Part shown: piece by piece, positions 14,727 through 18,727 of the stretch
How the letters are laid out: each line of letters opens with the position of its first letter
Position numbering within the stretch: position 1 is the first letter of the stretch
Source: an uncultured Clostridia bacterium
Lineage (GTDB): Bacteria; Bacillota; Clostridia; Christensenellales; Aristaeellaceae
DNA length: 18,727 bases
Reading direction: 5' to 3'
Assembly: GCA_934615235.1 (NCBI GenBank)
Contig: CAKTTL010000055.1
Location: forward strand, 1-18,727
Made by a program: the position numbers and the translations under genes
The notes under the pieces: generated by a model
Database searches by the model: none
Seen by the model: the letters and a program-made list of their open reading frames with translations, nothing else
What the model was told of the DNA's origin: nothing

Positions 14727-14870
14727 GGGATGCACCTCCTGAAAATGATGATACGGATAGTATGCGCAGGGGCTTTGCGAAATAATCGTCTTTGCGTTCG
14801 CTCACGCTGGGCGCGGGCGGCGGCGGCGCCGCGGTTTCGGCTTTTTTCGCCGCGCCCTGCGCGGCAAAAC

Positions 14871-14899
14871 TTTACTTCTCCCGTGTAAAAGCGTATAAT
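14871..14899 (+). promoter_or_regulatory. Promoter of ychF-mnmE
   Basis: TTTACT (14871-14876), 17-bp spacer, TATAAT (14894-14899), 34 bp before the ychF ATG, which has SD GGAGGG. The rest of 14727-14870 shows no supported gene. Confidence 0.87.
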
Positions 14900-14933
14900 A
14901 AACGGCAAATGCAATTTCCGGAGGGATTTATAG

Positions 14934-16031
14934 ATGAAACTTGGCGTCGTGGGTCTCCCGAACGTGGGCAAGAGCACGCTTTTTAATGCGATTACGCAGG
15001 CCGGCGCGGAAGCCGCCAACTATCCGTTCTGCACGATCGAGCCGAATACCGGCGTCGTCGCCGTGCCCGACCGCCGGCTGGACGTGCTGACGGAGATGTA
15101 TCACCCCAAGAAGACCACTCCCGCCGCAATCGAGTTCGTCGATATCGCGGGCCTCGTCAAGGGCGCGAGCCGCGGCGAGGGCCTGGGCAACAAGTTCCTG
15201 AGCCATATCCGCGAGGTGGACGCGATCGTGCACGTGGTGCGCTGCTTCGAGGATGAAAACATCATTCACGTCAACGGCCGGATCGACCCCGCGGATGATA
15301 TTACGACCATCAACCTCGAGCTTATCCTCGCCGACCTGGAAACCGTGCAGAAGCGCGGCGACAAGGCGCGCAAAATGATCAAGTCCGGCGAGAAGCGCTA
15401 CGCCGAAGAGGACGATCTCGCCGACCGGCTGGTCGCCCATCTGGAAAACGAGCAGCCCGTGCGCACCTTCCCCTTCACGGAGGAAGAGCGCGCGATTGAA
15501 AAGGACTGGTTCCTGCTGACGGACAAGCCCGTCCTCTACGCCGCCAATATCGGCGAGGACGATCTGGGCAAGCCCGAGGACGAAATCCCCGGCGTGCAGG
15601 CGATCAAGGCGCTCGCCGCGAAGGAGGGCGCGGAGGTGCTCGTTATTTCGGCGCAGGTGGAAGAGGAAATCGCGCAGCTGGAGCCGGACGAGAAAAAGGA
15701 ATTCCTCGCCGATCTGGGCATCGAGCGCAGCGGCCTGGAACGGCTTGTCGAGCGCAGCTACTCGCTGCTGGGGCTGATCTCGTTCCTCACCTGCGGCACG
15801 GACGAAGTGCGCGCCTGGACGATCCGCAAAGGGACGAAAGCGCCGCAGGCGGCCGGAAAAATCCATTCCGACTTCGAACGCGGATTCATCCGCGCCGAAA
15901 TCGTTCCGTTTGAAACGCTGGTGGAGAAGGGCAGCATGGCCGCGTGCCGCGAGCTGGGGCTGATCCGCTCCGAAGGCCGCGACTATGTGATGAAGGACGG
16001 CGACGTGACGCTGTTCCGGTTTAACGTCTGA
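14934..16031 (+). CDS. ychF: Redox-regulated ATPase/GTPase YchF (OLA1 family)
   Basis: 365 residues, normal length. G1 is GLPNVGKST (7-15), G3 is DIAGLVKGASRGEGLGNKFL, and an Obg-like N-terminal NYPFCTIEPNTGVV segment is present; the C-terminal TGS domain contains FLTCGTDEVRAWTIRKGTKA, AGKIHSDFERGFIRAE and the end DVTLFRFNV. YchF binds ribosomes, prefers ATP over GTP because the G4 NKxD motif is replaced, and modulates translation and oxidative-stress responses in the cytosol. SD GGAGGG lies 8 bp upstream. Cotranscribed with mnmE six bases downstream. Confidence 0.96.
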   Translation: MKLGVVGLPNVGKSTLFNAITQAGAEAANYPFCTIEPNTGVVAVPDRRLDVLTEMYHPKKTTPAAIEFVDIAGLVKGASRGEGLGNKFLSHIREVDAIVHVVRCFEDENIIHVNGRIDPADDITTINLELILADLETVQKRGDKARKMIKSGEKRYAEEDDLADRLVAHLENEQPVRTFPFTEEERAIEKDWFLLTDKPVLYAANIGEDDLGKPEDEIPGVQAIKALAAKEGAEVLVISAQVEEEIAQLEPDEKKEFLADLGIERSGLERLVERSYSLLGLISFLTCGTDEVRAWTIRKGTKAPQAAGKIHSDFERGFIRAEIVPFETLVEKGSMAACRELGLIRSEGRDYVMKDGDVTLFRFNV

Positions 16032-16037
16032 GGGAAA

Positions 16038-17378
16038 ATGAGCAGAAAGAACGATACGATCGCCGCAATCGCGACGCCCCCGGGAACGGGCGGCGTTGCG
16101 ATTGTGCGTATAAGCGGCCCGGAAGCGGAGAGTGTGCTGCGCCGCGCGTTCCGGCGCGGGGACAGAAAGACCGGGTGGAAGAGCCACGAGTTTGTTTACG
16201 GCCACATCGTGCGCGGAGAGGAAACCGTCGACGAGGGAATGGCCGTGCTGATGCGCGCGCCGCGCAGCTATACGCGGGAGGACGTGGCCGAGCTGCATTG
16301 CCACGGCGGCGAGACCGTCACGCGCATGACGCTCGAGGCGGCGCTGGAGGCCGGAGCGCGGCCCGCGCAGCCGGGGGAATTTACAAGGCGCGCGTTTGAA
16401 AACGGACGCGTCGATCTGGCGCAGGCCGAGGCCGTGATGCGGCTGATCGGGGCACAGGGCGAAGCTGCGGCGCGGCAGGCGCGGCGGCAGATGGACGGCG
16501 CGGTCTCGCGCGGCGTGGAAAAGGCGCGCGGCCAGCTGCTGAACATGCTGGCCGAAATCGCCGCCTGTACCGATTTCCCGGACGAGATCGAGGAAGCGCC
16601 GACCGCGGCGAAGCTGCTGGACGAGGCGAGGACGCTTTCAGGGGCGCTTCGCACCGCCTGTGATCCCCGCGGCGCGCGCGTACTGGAAACCGGGCTGAAC
16701 GTCGTGATCGCGGGAAGACCGAACGTGGGCAAAAGCTCGCTTCTCAACGCGCTGCTCGGCGAGGAGCGCGCAATCGTCACCAGCGAGGCGGGAACGACCC
16801 GCGACGCGGTGCGCGGCGCGATGGAGCTGGCCGGCGTGCGCGTGAACCTGACCGATACGGCCGGGCTGCGGGAGGCCGACAGCGAGGCCGAGAAGATCGG
16901 CGTGAGACGGGCGAGAGAGGCCGTTGCGAATGCGGATCTGGTGCTGGTCGTGCTCGACGCGTCGCAGAAGCTGACGGACGAGGATCGCGAAACGCTGGAG
17001 GAAACGGAAGGCGTGAAGCGGTGGATTCTGCTCAATAAGACGGATCTGCCCGCGGCGGAAGGACTGCCGGAGGCGGAGATGACGATCTCGGCGCAGACGG
17101 GCGAGGGCGTAGACGCACTGCGGGAGAAACTGCGCGAGGAAGCGAAGGCCGCGCAGGGCGGCGGCGCGCTGTTGACGCAGGCGCGGCACATCGACGCGGC
17201 AATGCGCGCGGCGAGAGCGCTGGAGGAAATGGCGGAGACGATCGAGAGCGGGATGCCGCTGGATTTTGCAAGCGTGGACGCGACGAGCGCATTGCGTGCG
17301 CTTGGAGAGATTACGGGTGAGGATGTGGAAGAGGGCATCGTGGACGCGGTGTTTGCGAATTTCTGCGTTGGCAAGTAA
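16038..17378 (+). CDS. mnmE: tRNA uridine-5-carboxymethylaminomethyl modification GTPase
   Basis: With MnmG it modifies the wobble uridine C5 of certain tRNAs using methylene-THF. 446 residues. The N-terminal folate-binding domain begins NDTIAAIATPPGTGGVAIVR and has ELHCHGG and GEFTRRAFENGRVDLAQAEA; the G domain has GRPNVGKSS (G1), GTTRD (G2), DTAGLR (G3) and NKTD (G4); the C-terminus FCVGK retains the essential cysteine of C-x-GK. The start follows ychF by six bases with SD GAGGGAAA. In most Bacillota mnmE lies in the rnpA-yidC cluster near the origin, so pairing with ychF is a lineage feature. Confidence 0.96.
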   Translation: MSRKNDTIAAIATPPGTGGVAIVRISGPEAESVLRRAFRRGDRKTGWKSHEFVYGHIVRGEETVDEGMAVLMRAPRSYTREDVAELHCHGGETVTRMTLEAALEAGARPAQPGEFTRRAFENGRVDLAQAEAVMRLIGAQGEAAARQARRQMDGAVSRGVEKARGQLLNMLAEIAACTDFPDEIEEAPTAAKLLDEARTLSGALRTACDPRGARVLETGLNVVIAGRPNVGKSSLLNALLGEERAIVTSEAGTTRDAVRGAMELAGVRVNLTDTAGLREADSEAEKIGVRRAREAVANADLVLVVLDASQKLTDEDRETLEETEGVKRWILLNKTDLPAAEGLPEAEMTISAQTGEGVDALREKLREEAKAAQGGGALLTQARHIDAAMRAARALEEMAETIESGMPLDFASVDATSALRALGEITGEDVEEGIVDAVFANFCVGK

Positions 17379-17400
17379 CGCAAGCAGGGGAAAAAAGTGG

Positions 17401-17456
17401 AAGGTCCAGGGAACTCAGTTCCCTAGCGGGGTTTTAGGGGCAGCGCCCCTAACGTC
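17401..17456 (+). repeat. Double-hairpin repeat, unit A
   Basis: AGGGAACT (17408-17415) pairs with AGTTCCCT (17417-17424), then TTAGGGGC (17434-17441) pairs with GCCCCTAA (17445-17452). The layout and the flanks (AGGTCCAGG..., CCCCTAACGTCT) recur in unit B. It starts about 20 bases after the mnmE stop and could serve as a 3' structure; there is no T run. Between units A and B is another perfect hairpin GCGGCC/GGCCGC (17468-17482). Confidence 0.75.
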
Positions 17457-17550
17457 TCTCAGCCTGAGCGGCCTGTGGCCGCACAAAGAAACGCGCAATG
17501 TTCGCGCGGAGCGCGGACGAGCTGACAGAGCTGCATGGGATTGAGAAAAA

Positions 17551-17616
17551 CCGGGAGGTGCAGGAACCTCAGGTTCCTGCCAGGGGGTGTTAGGAGGACG
17601 GCGTCCCCCTAACGTC
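17551..17616 (+). repeat. Double-hairpin repeat, unit B
   Basis: GCAGGAACCT (17560-17569) pairs perfectly with AGGTTCCTGC (17571-17580); TTAGGAGGAC (17590-17599) pairs with GTCCCCCTAA (17603-17612) with one mismatch. Same order and linkers as unit A but different stem sequences. No gene is supported from 17384 to 18033 apart from these repeats and element remnants. Confidence 0.75.
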
Positions 17617-17707
17617 TTCCCTTCCCTACCCCCGTGCGGTATGGGGAGCTGCAACTGTAGCGCCCGCCGCGCGATACGATAAAACGCGCGCAGCGCGGAG
17701 AATCACA

Positions 17708-17815
17708 GGGCGCGCCTGAAAATTCCCGGAGACTTTACCCCGGCGTTTTTTCCGCGATCTCCGCGTTGAAAAATCCGCTCAAGCTGTCGCTGCTTCCTTT
17801 TTCAGCCGCATTCTA
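17708..17815. mobile_element. Degenerate, internally deleted MITE (copy 3)
   Basis: The left part (GGGCGCGCCTGAAAATTCCC...) and right part (AAATCCGCTCAAGCTGTCGC then TTTTTCAGCCGCATTC) follow copy 1 base for base with many substitutions, but the central hairpin of about 50 bp is missing. A TA follows the right end. It looks like an older copy. Confidence 0.75.
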
Positions 17816-17960
17816 AACGGTTACATGCTTCTGCAGCGCACACCCGGAAATGACGGCGCTTGCGACCGAAAATTCAAAGAAACAAGCCCGTGCAACAAAA
17901 AACAGTTACATATGGGTGACATCACACCCCGCAAAACGGTTACATGCCGGTTGAACCGGC
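17815..17960. repeat. 14-bp direct repeats and a 15-bp palindrome upstream of the hydrolase gene
   Basis: AAACGGTTACATGC occurs at 17815-17828 and again at 17934-17947, 105 bp apart, with a third partial CAGTTACATATG near 17903. The second copy runs into a perfect interrupted palindrome GCCGGTTGAACCGGC (17946-17960), a possible operator or short hairpin. No promoter could be recognised here. Confidence 0.6.
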
Positions 17961-17963
17961 TCA

Positions 17964-18015
17964 GGGCATATCTGAAAATTCTCTGAGATTTCACACGGCG
18001 TTTCAGATACACCCT
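17964..18015. mobile_element. Minimal 52-bp MITE derivative (copy 4) in the hydrolase 5' region
   Basis: Starts GGGCATATCTGAAA and ends TTTCAGATACACCC, inverted repeats matching at 12 of 14 positions. About 38 bp of the left end are fused to about 14 bp of the right end. It lies directly upstream of the SD of the isochorismatase-like gene and could fold into a hairpin in its leader. Confidence 0.78.
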
Positions 18016-18033
18016 GAGGAAAGGAGAAAAGGA

Positions 18034-18549
18034 ATGAAAAACAGGGCGCTGGTTGTTATCGACCTTCAGAACGACATTACGAAAAATTACAGGGAAATTA
18101 TCGACCAGGTCAACCGTGCAATTGACTGGGCTGCGAAAAGCGATATGCACGTCGTCTACATCCAGAACAATAACCTCTCCGCCGGGACGAGAACCTTTAA
18201 GCCCGGCACGCACGGGGCAGAGCTGGTTCCGGAAATGAAGCGCGCGTCGGAAAACGTCTTCGTGAAGACGAAAAGCAACGCGCTGACAAGCGAAGCGTTT
18301 GCGGCGTTCATCGCGCAAAACGGCGTGAACGAATTTTACCTTGCCGGCGCGGACGCGACCGCCTGCGTGAAATCCACCAGCTATAACATGGCGAAGGCAG
18401 GCTATGCCGTACACGTGCTGGCCGATTGCATCACCAGCTACGATAAGAAAAAGATCGACGAGATGCTTCGCTACTACGCCGAAAAAGGCTGCGCCGTTGA
18501 AACGCTGGACGAGGCGATGCGGGCCGCAGCGGAGAACGAAAGGATATAA
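18034..18549 (+). CDS. Isochorismatase-like cysteine hydrolase
   Basis: 171 residues with the cysteine hydrolase fold. The putative triad is D10 (LVVIDLQND), K78 (VFVKTKSNAL) and C111 (GADATACVKSTSYNMAKAG). Family members include nicotinamidases, isochorismatases and other amidases; the sequence does not tell which, and the GADATACV motif is typical of the small uncharacterised group. Start at 18034 has an SD (AAGGAGAAAAGG); a longer in-frame opening to 17944 is only the MITE read through. The acetyltransferase gene begins three bases after its stop, so the two were coupled. Base composition is A/T-richer than ychF-mnmE. Confidence 0.82.
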   Translation: MKNRALVVIDLQNDITKNYREIIDQVNRAIDWAAKSDMHVVYIQNNNLSAGTRTFKPGTHGAELVPEMKRASENVFVKTKSNALTSEAFAAFIAQNGVNEFYLAGADATACVKSTSYNMAKAGYAVHVLADCITSYDKKKIDEMLRYYAEKGCAVETLDEAMRAAAENERI

Positions 18550-18552
18550 GCC

Positions 18553-18666
18553 ATGCGCCAGATACCCGGTCCGAACGCGGTTTTCCCGAACGAATATAAA
18601 ACTTCCTGCTTTATCAAAAACGTCGTCACCGCGCCCAATATTACAATCGGCGATTACACCTACTAG
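18553..18666 (+). pseudogene. Vat-type xenobiotic acetyltransferase, 5' fragment cut by a MITE
   Basis: The frame encodes 37 residues, including PNAVFPNEYKTSCFIKNVV and TAPNITIGDYTY, which match the start of left-handed beta-helix acetyltransferases of the Vat/streptogramin A type (families continue DYTYYDD...). The reading frame stops at TAG 18664-18666, made of the TA of the next tyrosine codon and the first G of the inserted element. SD AAAGGA lies within the end of the upstream hydrolase. The intact protein is about 210 residues, so this copy is non-functional unless the element is bypassed. Whether the rest lies beyond the element cannot be seen. Confidence 0.82.
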
Positions 18667-18727
18667 GATGTATCTGAAAAATTCCCTGAGACTCCATCAC
18701 GGCGTCTTTTCCGCCATTTCAGCGTCG
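18664..18727. mobile_element. MITE-like element (copy 2), left end, continues past the window
   Basis: TA then GGATGTATCTGAAAAATTCC onward; the 62 visible element bases differ from copy 1 (14397-14458) at only three positions. Inserted in the acetyltransferase gene at a TA. The right end is outside the window. The near identity points to a recent insertion. Confidence 0.88.

Noticed and set aside
17266..17654. Short frames across the double-hairpin repeats
   Set aside because: They are made of the repeats and the end of mnmE, with no SD or conserved motif.
17944..18033. Longer start for the isochorismatase-like protein
   Set aside because: The 30 extra codons are encoded by the MITE derivative read through; the family start and a good SD are at 18034.
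1..18727. CRISPR array, tRNA or rRNA genes, integrase or transposase
   Set aside because: No regularly spaced direct repeats, no tRNA T-loop signatures and no recombinase motifs were seen on either strand.

Overview
The window is a chromosomal segment of a GC-rich, low-complexity-poor bacterium of the Bacillota, most likely an uncultured member of class Clostridia. The evidence is the block yicC-remA-gmk-rpoZ-coaBC (the Bacillota arrangement), the presence of RemA and of a PRK06851-type ATPase, DUF975 membrane proteins, strong AGGAGG ribosome binding sites and clean TTGAAA/TTTACA-N17-TATAAT promoters. UGA acts as a normal stop codon here (rsuA, dgoD and ychF all end with it at the expected C-terminus).

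Layout. (1) 1-3333: a short 25-bp tandem repeat and a promoter, then a tightly overlapping operon of two tandem DUF975 integral membrane proteins, the 16S rRNA pseudouridine synthase RsuA and a small RsmC-like methyltransferase. (2) 3347-8444: a strong promoter drives yicC-remA-gmk-rpoZ-coaBC-dxs, a housekeeping operon joining RNA decay, matrix/osmotic regulation, GMP phosphorylation, RNA polymerase omega, CoA synthesis and the entry step of the MEP isoprenoid pathway. It ends in a palindromic repeat that contains the dxs stop codon and in a hairpin terminator. (3) 8471-11388: a convergent PRK06851-like P-loop ATPase, then a sigma-70/ECF factor with a translationally coupled single-pass membrane protein that is probably its anti-sigma partner. 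(4) 11402-12550: D-galactonate dehydratase DgoD, whose SD abuts the preceding terminator. (5) 12551-13167: an A/T-richer insert with a BECR/PBECR-like nuclease gene broken by one in-frame UGA, followed by a free-standing structured ncRNA with its own consensus promoter and terminator. (6) 13166-14726, minus strand: a small conserved protein, then a ybaK/proX-like deacylase coupled to a DinB-family gene that seems to start at CTG. (7) 14871-17378: ychF and mnmE. (8) 17384-18727: repeats, an isochorismatase-like hydrolase and the 5' end of a Vat-type acetyltransferase gene cut by a mobile element.

The most notable items are: a family of four non-autonomous MITE-like elements (terminal sequence GGGTGTATCTGAAAAA, TA target) clustered in the last 4.4 kb, two of which create TAG stop codons at their junctions with genes; the orphan structured RNA at about 13013-13167; the CTGA start/stop overlap of the DinB gene; and paired hairpin repeats behind mnmE whose stems differ in sequence yet remain paired.
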